Positions 24,600 to 37,272 of a stretch of DNA of 64,000 nucleotides are shown here, one piece after another. The notes beneath the pieces are model-generated. The model searched no databases, was not told where the DNA came from, and saw only the letters and a program-made list of their open reading frames with translations. The stretch's first letter is position 1. Every line of letters starts with the position of its first letter. This DNA is from Galbula dea (taxonomy: Eukaryota > Chordata > Aves > Piciformes > Galbulidae): the NCBI GenBank assembly GCA_013399015.1, contig VWZX01001051.1, forward strand, positions 1,659,451 to 1,723,450, read 5' to 3'. The translations under genes were made by a program, and so were the position numbers.

Positions 24600-26530
24600 T
24601 CCTCCCTGCTCAAGGTGTATTGTTGAGCCTTTGCCGGCTCAATATGCCTCTCCAAACCATGGCACAACAAGTAGCATTACCTCATCATTTCAAAGAGCTT
24701 CCTAATAGACCTCCTTATCTGGCTGCTGTAGAAAATCCCTTTACTGCTTTATGATCTGAAAACCTTTCTCCTTTCTCGGCTTACAGAAGGCCCACAGCCT
24801 TAGCAAGAGGGGATCCTTGCCATCATCTGCTAACTTGTCTGAAGAAGCTTAGCTAAGGCACTGGCTCCAGTCACTGGAAGGCGTGGTTCCCCACAAAGGC
24901 AGGCAGCCCCTGGTAATACAACAAAGCAGACAACACCCTGGGTCACCAAGCTTTACTGCTCTCCACCTGTGGCTTGCCTGTGCAGGGGCCTGGTTGTCCA
25001 GGAAGGATCCTCCATAGAAGCAGCTCTCCTTGTCCATCATTGCCCTCTTTGAGCTTTGCCTTGTCCTTGCTTCCCAAGTAAGAAGACAGCCTGCCATCCT
25101 CAAGGTGGCTGTGAGCCAGAGCTTGGTCACAAGCTGCAAAGCTTTACCTGTGGCTAAAGTCAGATTCATAGAGGGCCAGAGATACCTAATGATTGATGGT
25201 GCCCCCACATAGAGTTTGGCTGTGAAATGTTTCCTAGTGCTGGTGGTTTCCCTGCGTTCATGGCTGTGCTCTGTGGACTCGGGTATGAGCTCTGCAACTG
25301 ACTTTACAGGCAAAGGCTTCCAGAAGCATCAAACATCATCTTTGGTCCACTAAATGCTTCAGTATTAGTGTAGAAGTCCACAAATGGAGACAGAGTGGCA
25401 CTGGAGTCAATCTCTGGGTTTTTTTGGTAAATCCTTAACAAAATATACCAGTTTCACAAAATGCTCAGAAAAGCTCAAATTTTTCAACAAGTAAAATCTT
25501 CCTAATTTCCTGGGTTTATCTCATGTAAAAGGGAAAAGAATGGCAGTCATTTAATGGAGGTCTCACAGTACCTATTCCTCTTTTGAGGCATTTTTCACCC
25601 ATTTAAAAAGCAGGAATATTTTCAGTTTTCGTAACAGGGATTGAACAGATGGGTGGGCAGACGGTAGGTATAAAATAGTGTTGCAGGAAACAGCCAGGGA
25701 AGCAGCTTGCTCCCATCCATCCCTGCTTGTTTGTTAGAGGGAAGATGCTATTTGAGGTATGGACTATAATGGGACAGTGGCTCAAAAGCACAAGGCCTAA
25801 TCTCATTGTAGTATCTTTGCTCAGTAGCACCCACTGACTACAGTGGGAATGGGACCACACTCAAGGAAGGGCACGATTTAAATGCTGCCCAATATAAAAA
25901 GGGCGATTTGTGCAACTGCTCTGCCTTCCATGCCACTTGGCATGCTGGAGGAGGCTGAACAGGAAAAATGTGCTTTTTACATAATGCCTTTATAAGGAGA
26001 GCAGTACTTACAGTTTCAGGATGCTGAAAGCTGCAGGATAGAATGAGAGGGGCAGGCCTTCTTAGAAAGGGAATGATTTGGTACCAAAGAGGAGAGTTTA
26101 CAACTTGGCTGACCTTTTCTAGCACCAATATGGACTTGCTGTCTGCCAACAAAATTCTCATTCAATTGTGAGCCTCCAGCAAGCGCTGTCTTCTCAGACA
26201 CCAGTTTCATTTTCTTCCAACTTCTCTGCTGGCAAGCGTGCTTTTGGTGGGACCAGGATCTCCTCTGGCATTTCATTGCTCCCACTTGCATCTTTGGTAA
26301 CAATCTGTGTTTTATCAGCTGCTTGTCCTTCTCAGTTTTCTCACCAGTGTCACTGTTTCTTTCTGACTGCCACTCTTCTGGTTCTTCTCCTTTGTCTTCC
26401 TCTTCAATGTTGCCTCCTGTATTACCTCCACACAGTCAAAGGGCTTCTCTCTCTCAGTCTCAAAAATCACCTTCTCCTGATCATTGTCCTCACTGTTAAG
26501 ACTTACTTTTGAATTAAATCTACACAGATG
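24600..26530 (-). other. GC-richer stretch with overlapping minus-strand open frames, possible decayed gene or retrocopy
   Basis: Minus-strand frames at 25313-24849 (154 codons), 26303-26016 and 26533-26315 cluster here. The last reads like charged coding sequence (FETEREKPFDCVEVIQEA). In a neighbouring frame, stretches such as EEDKGEEPEEWQSERNSD and KDASGSNEMPEEILVPP follow. I recognise no family, and no single frame spans them. It could be a frame-broken pseudogene or chance open frames. Confidence 0.2.
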
Positions 26531-27420
26531 CATATATCACAAAGGACAGGGCTAAAATATTACCCTAAAAAGCTATGAGTATACATATAGAATGAAACAC
26601 AGGGCTAAGAAAATATCCAAAAGAGCTTCCATTTTCAAGATCACAAGTCCTTCAAGGACAATTTATATGGAATACATATGAATAATTGAAGCAGAGGCTG
26701 GTTTAAAATATTAAAATAGGACTATGGCTTTAATAGCAACATCTCTGTACTTCACAGGGAATCCTAGCATGAGTCAGGTTTTGTGAGGAGTGTCACAAAC
26801 CAAAACTCAGACCTCCCCTCCCTCAGTTGATATACAATGAAAGCAAAGAATTTTACAGTGTCTCCTCATTACTTCTGGAGTGAGCATATGTATTTTCTTT
26901 TAGGTCATCTTAGTACAGATTCTATTCTGCATTTTCAGACTTTATTCCACAAATACTGTTTGTAGTTTTACAGCCAGGCTCTTTATCTCTGAAAAGCTGT
27001 ATGTTATAAAGGTTATTAAAATTTTATGGGTGGTGGATCCTCAGAGCTAGTAAGCCTGTAGAGTCCTGTTCCACATCAGTGCTATCATGCTTTTGCAATA
27101 CAAAGAGGTGCAAGAGGGAGTTTAAATCCTGTCTGCTATTTACTTACCTCACCTTATTCTTCCTGTAGTTCTGTTGGTTTGAATGCTTAACTATAAATAT
27201 CTTTAATAAATATTTTTAGAATGTTTTTTCTTATCTTCAAAGATTTATTCCTATCCCATCAAATAGATACTCATGTCTGTTCTGTTTCATCTGATTATTA
27301 ATTCCAAGTCATAATAGAATAATAAACTTATGTAAACTAGAAATCATGTAAGTGCATTTAAGGCAACATGAAATTAGCTTATGTTTTTATCTAGCTGTCT
27401 ATATGTTACTAAAATATTTT

Positions 27421-27485
27421 CTGTAGTTACCATTACTTGTTACTGACTTAGACAGGGAGTCTGAAAAAATACCAGTATATCATAT
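27421..27485 (+). repeat. 65-bp dispersed repeat, copy 1
   Basis: It shares 60 of 65 bases with 30441-30505, including GACAG(G/A)GAGTCTG and AAAAATACCAGTATATCATA. I do not recognise the family. It ends about 35 bp before a CR1. Confidence 0.75.
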
Positions 27486-27519
27486 GCCTCCTCTTCAGCT
27501 CATTTAAAATGCCCTTCAC

Positions 27520-27858
27520 AGCATCACAGAATCACAGAATATCCTGAGCTGGAAGGGACCCACAGGGATCATCGATCCTATTTCGGCACAAGACAACCCC
27601 AAAGTCACACCATGTTCCTAAGTGCAATGTCCAGCTGCTTCTTAAACTCCATTAGAGTTGGTGGCATGACAGCCTCCCTGGGGAGCCTGTTCCAATGCTC
27701 CACCACTCTCTGGGTAAAGCAGCTCTTTCTAACATTCAATCTGAATTTCCCCCAGCACAGCTTCGTGCCATTCCCCTGGGTCCTGTCACTGGTTGCCAGA
27801 GAGAAGAGGTCAGCACTCACCCCTCCCTCTCTGGTGAGGAAGCTACAAACCCCTTCCA
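27520..27858 (-). repeat. CR1 LINE, 3' fragment of the CCTGAGCTGG subfamily
   Basis: This copy closely matches the 3' 330 bp of the 16.4-kb copy (ATATCCTGAGCTGGAAGGGA and TCCATTAGAGTTGGTGGCAT). A minus-strand open frame at 27605-27859 is an ORF2 C-terminal remnant with [12 protein letters not shown]. Confidence 0.92.
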
Positions 27859-28707
27859 AGTATTTGGGGTATAATGACTTGTCAAATCAAGGTTATGAAA
27901 TTTCACACAGACCTCAGAAATTTCCTTACATTACAATTCAGTGATATTATCTAAGCCAGTCTTTTTTCTCCACAATTGACCACCAGCTAATTTTAGCTAT
28001 TGCATCTGATTAATTATTAATCCAGAATAATCAAAAAAAGGAGATTCTTTATAACATCAGGTAGGTCCTTGGTTTATATGCCAAAGCATGCAGATTTATT
28101 TTACTTCATTTCAAATATTTCCTTTAAAAATGTAGTTAGTAGCTAGATTCACCAGGGAGTTCAGAAATCATAAATGACAGTGGTTATTTCTGATAATTGA
28201 TGAGCTGTGGTTTTTTTCCTACCACAATCCAGAAGAAACTTCCTGTATATAAAATACAAAATGATAGGTGTTCCAGAAGAGTGATAAATTAGAGCAAGTA
28301 TTAGAGATGAGATATAGCTTAAGATAAGACAGAGTTTCAAAGAAGAGAGAACTGGCCACTGAGGAATCTGAAAGAGCGATCTGTGACTCATAGCCCATGG
28401 AAATGAGAAGACAAGGACCAGGACAGGGAGGTAGAGAAGAATGTTTGTGCTCTGTCAACAAAAAGGAAAGAGAAGTTCACATTCTAGGTCATTAGGTTAT
28501 GATAACTGCAGCTGATTGTCAGTGCAAGTTGGCTAAGAATGAAGGGCAGCTGCTTTAAAAACATTGGAAAGACACATCTGCACAATTCTCAGCTATAAGA
28601 AAACTAAGTACACCCATAAAAAGGACCTCTATCTATCCAAACAGGTCAGATGGCCTTGTCCAAAACAGTCTAGCCTGTTTTGAATTTAACTTGATAGAAG
28701 GTTTATG

Positions 28708-28752
28708 GTTTTAATTTGGGGGTTTTGGGGGGATTGATTTTTTTTTTTTAGG
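28708..28752 (+). repeat. G/T-rich tract with two long G runs
   Basis: TTTGGGGGTTTTGGGGGGAT followed by a T run. Two adjoining runs of five and six G. Confidence 0.85.
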
Positions 28753-30440
28753 TTTCAGGGCAAGTTCGACAAAATCTAAAAATCATTCAGGATTCCAGAA
28801 AACATAGTCAGTTTGATAATGCTTGGTTACAACAGAGATTCCAATAATAGTTTAGATTCATTTCTGTTTCAAGGATGTAATGCTTAAAAAAAGTTTGTAG
28901 ATCAGGATATAGTTTGGTGTGCTGTCTTTTCCCCTAAATGGAATTGAGAGAACATCCTGTAAAGGACAAGGAGACAGCAGATGGTGTTCTATCTCCCTGA
29001 GGCAGAGACACAAGGTGCCACTCTCTAAGTAAAGCTACTGGCAGGTCTGCAGTGAGGTACTGTAGTGTCAGAACAAGTTTTCAGAATTGATACAAAAAAA
29101 GAAGAAGTAAAAAAAGGTCAGGTTTGCTTGAGACTTGGCAGCAGGGAAACAAGCAGCAAAGAAATCAAAACAAGCTAATTGTCTCCTTCTTCTCCAGTAA
29201 ATTACACTTCTAGGGCTATGGCCACTGCAGACTAATATCAAGTGAGTTCATTTAAGGCTGTCTGGATACCCTTGCATTATAGTGTAGCCTCTATGGTACT
29301 TTGAGATGCAATGGGCTTGTGAAATCAGTAATGATGATACAGTGAAGACGATGGCCTAATGATGCTGCACTCTAGCATCTCCATCTTCTATATAGACTGT
29401 TTTAGAGAAACTCCTAAGTGGGCTGAAAGAAGAGCATAGACAAGTGGTTGTCCTGGAATTTATTTGTGTTTTACTATCACCTAAAGAGAGAGACTGTTTA
29501 GTTTGTTGGTTTTTTTCTGTCTGCTTGGTTTTTGCCTAGGTGATTGTTATAACTCAGATGGTCTGTATTCTGCTAACATATTTTTTTTAGCTTTCCACAA
29601 GGTAAAGGGTTTAATATGATTTGACTGGAATCTATGTTAATATAATGCAAACTCTGAGTGGACAGACCATTTAAACAAATTGGAAGGTATCTAACCAAAA
29701 AGGGGAAAGAAGAAAAGAAGAAATGAGTCCCAAAATAATGTTAGCAAACAAAATTAATCAAAACATCAAAGCACATGAGGAGAAAAAAAAATCTCTAATT
29801 GCCTATAGAGCAATATCAGAAAACTGATCATGAACAAAAGGAATCAGGAATTGTCACTGAAGGACATACATTACAGCTAGCAAGTATTATTGAAATATCA
29901 TGGGAACATTTGCATGGCCAGAATGCCAGGGGCTATTGTGTAGATCCAATTTCAGGTGAATTAGGTAGTCTGAGGAGCAGAAGTTTGACAGTGTCAAAAA
30001 TTACTGGTCTTATATCTGGAAAACACAGTTTCTTGGATTCTTAGGTATCAAATATTCCAAGACTTAGAGCTGTAATTTGTGTTCACTTCAATGTATCAAA
30101 AACCAGATTAGAAAACAGCATATGCACCATCTTAAACATCTACTAATACCTTAGAGTCATGAAAGAATTCTGTGTTAATCATGAGGGCTTCTGTTCTGTG
30201 TAACACTGCCAATGCTAACCTGTCTATGTATGTGCATATCTTAAATCAGATGTGTTTATCCAACACAAAGCAACTTTGTATCAGGCCTTATCTTGACAGA
30301 TAATTAGGATTTGGATCTTAGACCCAGAAGCTATCAATATCATGTGTTGGCATTACAGAAAGGACCTCTCTACGATCTATGTGGTTGTGTGGATATGATC
30401 ATATAGTATGGATGTAATAATGACTTTTTATGTTGGCTTT

Positions 30441-30505
30441 CTGCAGTTACCATTAGTTGTTACTGATTTAGACAGAGAGTCTGGAAAAATACCAGTATAT
30501 CATAT
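30441..30505 (+). repeat. 65-bp dispersed repeat, copy 2
   Basis: Partner of 27421-27485, same orientation and 3.0 kb away. Similarity stops abruptly on both sides. Confidence 0.75.
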
Positions 30506-30746
30506 CTGTGCAAACAGAATAAGAAATAAAAATATTAATTGATATGGAATAGTGTTCTTGAAGCTGAAAACAAAGCAGAGGGAATTAATCATTTGGAAAA
30601 AGTAATTTGACAGAACTATGTGAACATGACTGAAAACACCAAAACCAATAATGCCTCTACTTAGATGAAAACAACAATGGCAGAACAGAATTGGTAAAGA
30701 GACAGAGTGAAAAAATATGCAAGTAATACATATATTAAAAAAAAAA

Positions 30747-30790
30747 TCTATGTCTCTCTGTATGTATATGTATGTCTGTATATATAAAAA
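30747..30790 (+). repeat. Degenerate (TATG)n/(TCTG)n microsatellite
   Basis: Alternating TATG, TCTG and TATA units on the plus strand. Confidence 0.75.
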
Positions 30791-31884
30791 TTAGAAATAT
30801 TTGACTCTTGGTATGTGTATTATAGATGTATTCCAAAGGTAAGACCTTTCTTATATTTTGGCTAATATGAACCAGAAGCAAGGAATGGCATAACTCTGAG
30901 AAGGAAGGAAAAAGGAGAAGCAGCCTATTGCAGAAAAGCATGAGCTCATTCTGAGTTCATAAAGCAGAGTCTGAACAAAGAAAATTCTGATTAACAGAAA
31001 TAATAGCATTGTCAATAATCATAGATACAAGGCAGAACAAAGAAGCACATTTATCTCTAGTAGGAAAAGATGACAAATGGTACAATTATGTCCTACAATG
31101 ATAAAATACTTTCTCTCCTAGAATAATTTAGGATTTTTGTTAAATGGCAGGGATTCAGTAGGACCAATTTGAAAAAACAGAATTCTTGCCTACAAGAATT
31201 TTTTGAAAGAGTTGTGTGAGCACTCATCACAGCAACTTTTAGCAAACTTACATTACTTCAGAAATTCTGTTAACTTTACAAAGAATAAATGGGACAAACT
31301 GAATAACTCCAGGCCCTTCCATATGACTTCAGCCTCGCATAAACAGTGAGAGGAATGATAGCTCTTCTGCAGAGTGGGCAGAATGCCTCAATAGATGTAG
31401 TAACAGATAACTGTTCTTTAAAATCGTGAGCTTGTGTCAAGCACAAGTAAAGGTCCACCACAATTTTGTCATTATCTCTAATTTGTGAAACCTTTAACAA
31501 GCCAGAGTCAGCATGGTCAGCTCTGCTTGCACCATGTCTTTATGCCCATACTAAACAACCTGGTAGAATAAAATCTCAAATAATTAGCACAGACACAAGA
31601 CTTTTGGCTGATCTTGCTATCCAGGACAACAGGGAGCCCATAGTTTCTGTGTCTAATTAAGGTGAACTGCTGTAATATTACAAGCACAAAGTCATAGCAA
31701 ATCTGATTTTCTGTGATAACAGCTAAACAAAGTTGAAGACTGGGCTAAGCCCACCTGCTGTTTCAAGGAATGTGCGTTTTGGCTGCCAAAGTCTATCCAG
31801 CCGAGCACTACATGAGAGCACCAGGGGAAAACAGGTGGTGTGAGTTGTGGCTGCCTTTGTGTTATCAATGTTGGACACACTTCC

Positions 31885-31903
31885 TTTTTTTTTTTTTTTT
31901 TTT
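31885..31903 (+). repeat. T19 homopolymer
   Basis: Nineteen T followed by AAATTC and a C run. No retroposed gene body is seen next to it. Confidence 0.85.
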
Positions 31904-33666
31904 AAATTCTTTCCCCCCCTGCTTTAAATCAGCCATGCCAGAAAAGCAAAAGTCTCAGGTCACAACAAGAGGAGATTTGATCATCTTTAGCTATCTGTCT
32001 TCTGGTGAACTGTGTGACAGGGATGAAGAGGGGAGGAGATCATCTCCATCTCCACTGAGACACCAAGTCTCCCATGGAGCTCCTGGTCCAGGATAATGCA
32101 GGCTTTGCCTCTTTTAATGTGCCAGGCAGCATCCCAGAGCTGTGCTATGCTGTGCTAGTATAGCATTCCAGAGTAACATTAAAAACTATACTTTTCACTT
32201 CCAGATTTGCCTTTTCTTGCCATGGGTAGGCCAGTCATTTTCAGTCAGAACCAATAAAAGTACATAGAGACCAATACTTGGCTAAATGTCTAGTGCTGGT
32301 GTTCATGTTGTGGGGACTGTGACCATTGTGTTTCAGCAGTTCACTTCCTAATAACTGCAAATGGGTCTACTGCAACTGAGAACCTCTTTTTTACAGACAT
32401 GTTGTTTCTTTATCCTGACCCTTGGATACTCGTAGCTGAGATCCTTTACCCAGCTGTGTTTGTGTAATACATCTTGCCTATCAATGGCATCAGGTTGTTA
32501 ACTCATAATATGAGTCACTGCTTGTCCTTCTCCTTCCCCACATGTAGTACAGGCACAGGAAATGAAAAGCATTACTTTTTTGTTCTCTATTATTGTTCGT
32601 GGCTTGTGATATGCCCGTACTCTTTTGCTTATCTTTTCTTCAGCAAGAATGCCGTGGCTATCTCGCTTCCATAACCATGCTGTTAATAATTTTCTTCTTC
32701 TACTATCCTTTTTGAACTGGGATCATCATCATACCAGCTGAATGCAAAGTTTTTATTCATATAGTACCCTATGTTATCTTTTATTCCATTCTTCAGATCT
32801 CCTAGCAATCCACATGCCTTTTGAATCACCGCTGTGAAGTATGCAGTGGTTTTTCACAGATGGCCAAGTGTTTACAATTAATTACAAACCTAGCAAGTGT
32901 ATGAATAATTCCATGACCTTATTAAAAGCTGAATTACTTACATTTGCTAATCCATTTTTCATTTGCCATTTTGTGCCTTTGAAAAAATAAAAACACCAAA
33001 GCAAGAAAAAATCCCCACAAAAACTCTGAAGACCTTATCATTTTCATAGTTTGGAGGGGACCACCTTCAGAATTACAATCTAAATAATGCTATTACCTGC
33101 AATTGTTGATATCTCAAAGTTCTACTTGTTTCCAAGTTATTAACAATGACAATGCAGAGTGATAGTCCTACATACTGTCCCTCCTAGCTGTGGAGTGTTA
33201 CTAGAGCAAGAGTCTATAAAGCTGTTTGGCTCTCATCTACCACAGTCACTAACTAAATTTAAGAGTAAAAATGTTGAGCATTTCCATTTGAGGTCCACTC
33301 ATCTACCTCACACACCTTTAAATAATCAATGAGTATCAATATTTCTGACCAAGGATCCAGTGAGTATGTTTTGCAACAAAGCTGAAAATTTGGTAAAGAA
33401 GAAGTACATGAGCTGCAGATGGTGGATTACAGCAAAAAGCAGATGCTTTTGTTCAGAGGATGGGAAGATTGTCTGGGAGTTCTTCTTACTGGACTCTAAT
33501 GAAGAGAGAATGAAGAGCAGCATACACAGGAGTGGTTGCTGCTCCCACTTGTTCTCTTTAGAGTGGAAATTTGGTTGGCTGCAGCTAGCTGCAGTGTTTC
33601 ATTTTACCAAATTAAGGGGGCTTTTTATGGCGCCGGTTCCTTTGTTTCTTTTCTAATTCTTCCTTC

Positions 33667-33900
33667 CCAGAATCACAGAATAACTAAGGTTGGAATTGAC
33701 TTCTGAAGGTTATTGGTATCAGACTGCTTGCTCAAAGCAGGTCTAACTTAGCAGTTGGAGCAGGTTGCTTGTGGTTATACCCTTTCAAGCTTTGAACATC
33801 TCCAAGGATGGAAGTTCCACAGCATCTTTGGCAAGCTCTTCCAGTGTTTCCACCATTCTCATTTTGATCACTATTCAGTTTCCTCAGCCTACAATTTACC
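33667..33900 (-). repeat. CR1 LINE, old 3' fragment
   Basis: AGAATCACAGAATAACTAAG leads into GGTTGGAATTGACTTCTG and a diverged body with TTCCAGTGTTTCCACCATTC. Clear but old. Confidence 0.75.
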
Positions 33901-36478
33901 ATTTTAGGTGGAAAGAGGTCTTGCTCAGTTTTTACTTCTAAAGACAGAAAAGAATATAAAATATCCTGACAATTGAGAGCAGCTCTGTAACAGCAAGTAC
34001 TTCAGATTTCTCTCACACAACTATTCTCTCAAAAACCTTCCTCTACTACTAATAACCTCTGTCTCTCTGCTGAGGTGAGAGAACTAGATCCAGACAGGCT
34101 CCAGCTGTGCCACCTGGAAACAACAAAGCAGAGACCACTCACCTCTCTTACACCATTAACCATTTGAAATCAGAAGGGTGTGGATCAGAAAAGCAGTACA
34201 GAAACACTCCATAGCTTTCAGACAAGGACTGCTGCTCCCATACACTACCTCTGCTTCTGTAAGCTCTCTCATTCCTTCTGCCCTAAGAAAATTGCTGTCA
34301 CAGTCCAGGCTATGATCTTCTAAAATGACAGTTCTTTAGCTGTCACGTCTAGCCCTTGACATACCTGCTCTACACAGGGCTAAAATATGCAATTTTAGAC
34401 AACTTAGTGATGTTATAACCTTAAAGGTCCTCTAACTTGATCTTCCAAGGAGCCCAAGGAGCTGTCTCTTCTAGGAGTACTGGGAAGAAAGGGAGAATTT
34501 GTTCTCTGATGAAACACTTTCTTCTTTATTTAACTAGTTGACATACCAAGCACATGAATAAATAACTTGGACATTGTTCGTGTTTCTTCACATTAAAGCA
34601 GATGTGGTTAATCTGCAGCTCCTTTCTGCTCCCCTCCACCCCTACCTCCTTTTTTCCCTTTTCCACACTCTGTAAGTATTAGGTAGAAAAGGGTTGTGTA
34701 GCCACCCTGGGCTGTTCTAGTCTTCTTGTATGGGTAAGAGGACAACAACTTATGTTAAACATCTAACCCAGACTGAGGCACACAAACAGCCCCAAGAGTA
34801 TCTCAGTATCTGAGTACTGCTCTTGGCTCACAGTAGCCTACAACCTATTCAAGACAGCAGGAACAGATAAAAGGACTGGCTATGGATTTGGGAAAAGTTA
34901 TCATCTTTAGGTAGGAAAACTTGTTTCCCTAGGTGGGATTCCTACCAAGGTAGATGAACTGAGTAGGAAAAAGCATAGCATTATTGTCTTTTCTCTTTAG
35001 ATTTTTTTCCTGTTTTTCTGTTTGGGCTTTGGTTATTGCTTTTTTGACTAGTCATTGTATTAATAATTGGAGAATTTTTTTTTCCTAACCAAGCATAGTA
35101 AGCTGCTGGTCTGAACTCACATGCAACAACATGTGAACAACACATACAGCTCATCTTTTGTCACAGGTAATTACATCATTGCAACCATTACCATCTCTTA
35201 CGTGGATCTGATCAAAGCACCGATGCAAAGTGGCAGGCTGAAATAGAACACAAATTACAGTTGGCAAAAAGAGTGGAGGGTAAAAGCAGGGCAAAGGTTA
35301 CTCTGCTTTTGTCACCTTTCAGCTGGACTAGGGCACTGTGATATATCTGAGAATGAAGGCCACAGCCCTACAAAACTTCAGGTAACATGGAACATTATAG
35401 CTACCTTTTGTCAGCAAGCGAGGATGCTGCATATATAGCATACCCTTCTGTGCTGCATACAGGCTTTCCATAGCATTTAGAGGAAAGGTAAATGCATTGA
35501 AGCAGTCAAAAGTCCTGAGAAGTTGTGGCCAAGATGTATTAAAAATCCCCACTACATCTGAGAGGAAGACAGTCTCAACATCTCTGTGTATTTAGTTCAG
35601 AGGACCACTGTGAACAGGATGGATCCTACCCATGCAAGCCCTGGTGGGAACCTCATACTGTAGTAGAGCTCTTCACCTACTGCTGCCTAAGACCCACCTC
35701 TGACTTCTTCAGTCTCACAGCAGTACACACATTTAAATCAAGACAAGTGAAAATGTTTCCAGAAAACAAAATGCTCTTCTGCCCCTGTGCCTCCCCATGG
35801 GGGAAGGACTACAGTACAAACAGGGCATAACAGATGTTATCATTATACATGGGCTCTTAGGTTCTTGCAGTACAGCATCAGAAATACATAGAGTTTAAAA
35901 CACAAAATAGCCTTCTCTACTCCCTGCCTCCTTCTGCCACGTTATTATTGTTCTGCTCTTTCCTCCCTCACCTCCCCTGCATCTCTCATGACAAACTGAA
36001 ATCCTGCTCAGCCCCTCACACAAACACTGTCAGCCTGCTCTCACCTTTCTTCTTCAGCCCTTTGCTGCATCTACAGAAGGGATGTTTGTAGGCAAATCAG
36101 TAGTAGTGACATGCAGAGGTTGCTACCCTGCCACAGTATTGTTTAAAGTGCCTTTGTTCATTTGAAAGGAAACACTTGTTTTGGGTTACCTATGCTATGT
36201 TCAAGTAAGGTTAGGTAACTCAAACTTTAATATTTCTTTAGCTGTACCACTTCAACCATCACTTGCACTGTGTGACACACTTACAGGTCTGTATTTCTAA
36301 GTGAAACACTTCACATGGCTTCAGGGAGGATTTTTCAGATGGAAGAAGTTGTTTTTTCCCACCCAACTATTGCTTTGCCCCCCAAAGTAAATGTAAATGG
36401 TTGCAGCCATCTCAGGAATGCTGCTGCTGCCATCTCCTGAGAAAAACTAGGCTGAGCATGTTTAATGGAGTTACAGAA

Positions 36479-36519
<41 letters not shown>

Positions 36520-37060
36520 AATGTCTGACTATCTGCCTCCTAATAAAACAGTCTTTTGGCTGGACTAGGCTAGTCTGTAAGCAAGTTATATCTAAGATTA
36601 CTGTTATCAAACTAAAAATACAGGATACAAAAACATGTCTAACACTTGCCTGGAAATTGCATTTGCAAGCATAACATTAGATTCCAGTATATGAGGTGAT
36701 TAATCTTCTATGCTTCCCAAAGGCACACAGGAAATCCCTACTCTACCAAGCCATGGAGGCCTCCAATTCCAGCTAACTGGGAGAGCTGAAATTTGGAATT
36801 GAGAGACATAAATACTGCTGAAACACTACCCTTTACTTTCTGAAGTGCATACCCTTGTCACATTTAACCCTAAGCATAGAGTTTCTGAGGAAAACTGACA
36901 CAACCTACCATAAATTTAAAGACCAGCAAGGGATAGTATGAAGTTTATTGAAGTAGTCTTAGGTCAGTATTGCAAATAGCATTCAGGCTCCTTCATTACT
37001 TAAGTGACATCCACAGTCCTGTGGGGATTTCTAAAATCCACAAATCCAATTATTTGCTTC
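33901..37060. other. Intergenic sequence with the (CTG)12 array
   Basis: No gene recognised. The region is somewhat less AT-rich than its neighbours. Confidence 0.75.
36480..36516 (+). repeat. (CTG)12 trinucleotide microsatellite
   Basis: Twelve uninterrupted CTG units plus one C, with a shorter CTGCTGCTGC run upstream at 36421. Poly-Leu and poly-Ser open frames on either strand are products of the repeat. Confidence 0.97.
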
Positions 37061-37272
37061 CATAGAATCATAGGATTGTCAGAATTGGAAAAGACCTTAA
37101 AGATCGTCTAGTTCCAACCCCTTTGCCTGGCAGGGACACCTTGCACTAGATCAGGCTGCCCAGAGCCCCATCCAGCCTTGTCTTAAAAGCTTCCAGGGAT
37201 GAGGCTTCCACAACCTTTCTGGGCAACCTGTTCCAGTGTCTCACCACCCTCATGGTGAAGAACTTCCTCTTA
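37061..37272 (-). repeat. CR1 LINE, 3' fragment
   Basis: CATAGAATCATAGGATTGTC leads to GGCTGCCCAGAGCCCCATCC and TGTTCCAGTGTCTCACCACC, ending at AAGAACTTCCTCTTA. The minus-strand open frame here (37146-37328) includes the ORF2 remnant VRHWNRLPRKVV. Confidence 0.88.

Larger units (their letters stand above)
27859..33666. other. Intergenic sequence, nothing coding recognised
   Basis: 5.8 kb of AT-rich DNA with low-complexity tracts (28708-28752, 30747-30790 and 31885-31903), the second copy of the 65-bp repeat, and a 16-bp perfect palindrome at 33579-33594. Confidence 0.75.

Noticed and set aside
31760..32096. 108-codon plus-strand frame near a T19 run, considered as a retrocopy
   Set aside because: The T run is inside the frame rather than at the end of a gene copy, and no parent gene is recognised.
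36335..36674. Open frames with poly-Leu or poly-Ser
   Set aside because: Both are translations of the (CTG)12 microsatellite on opposite strands.
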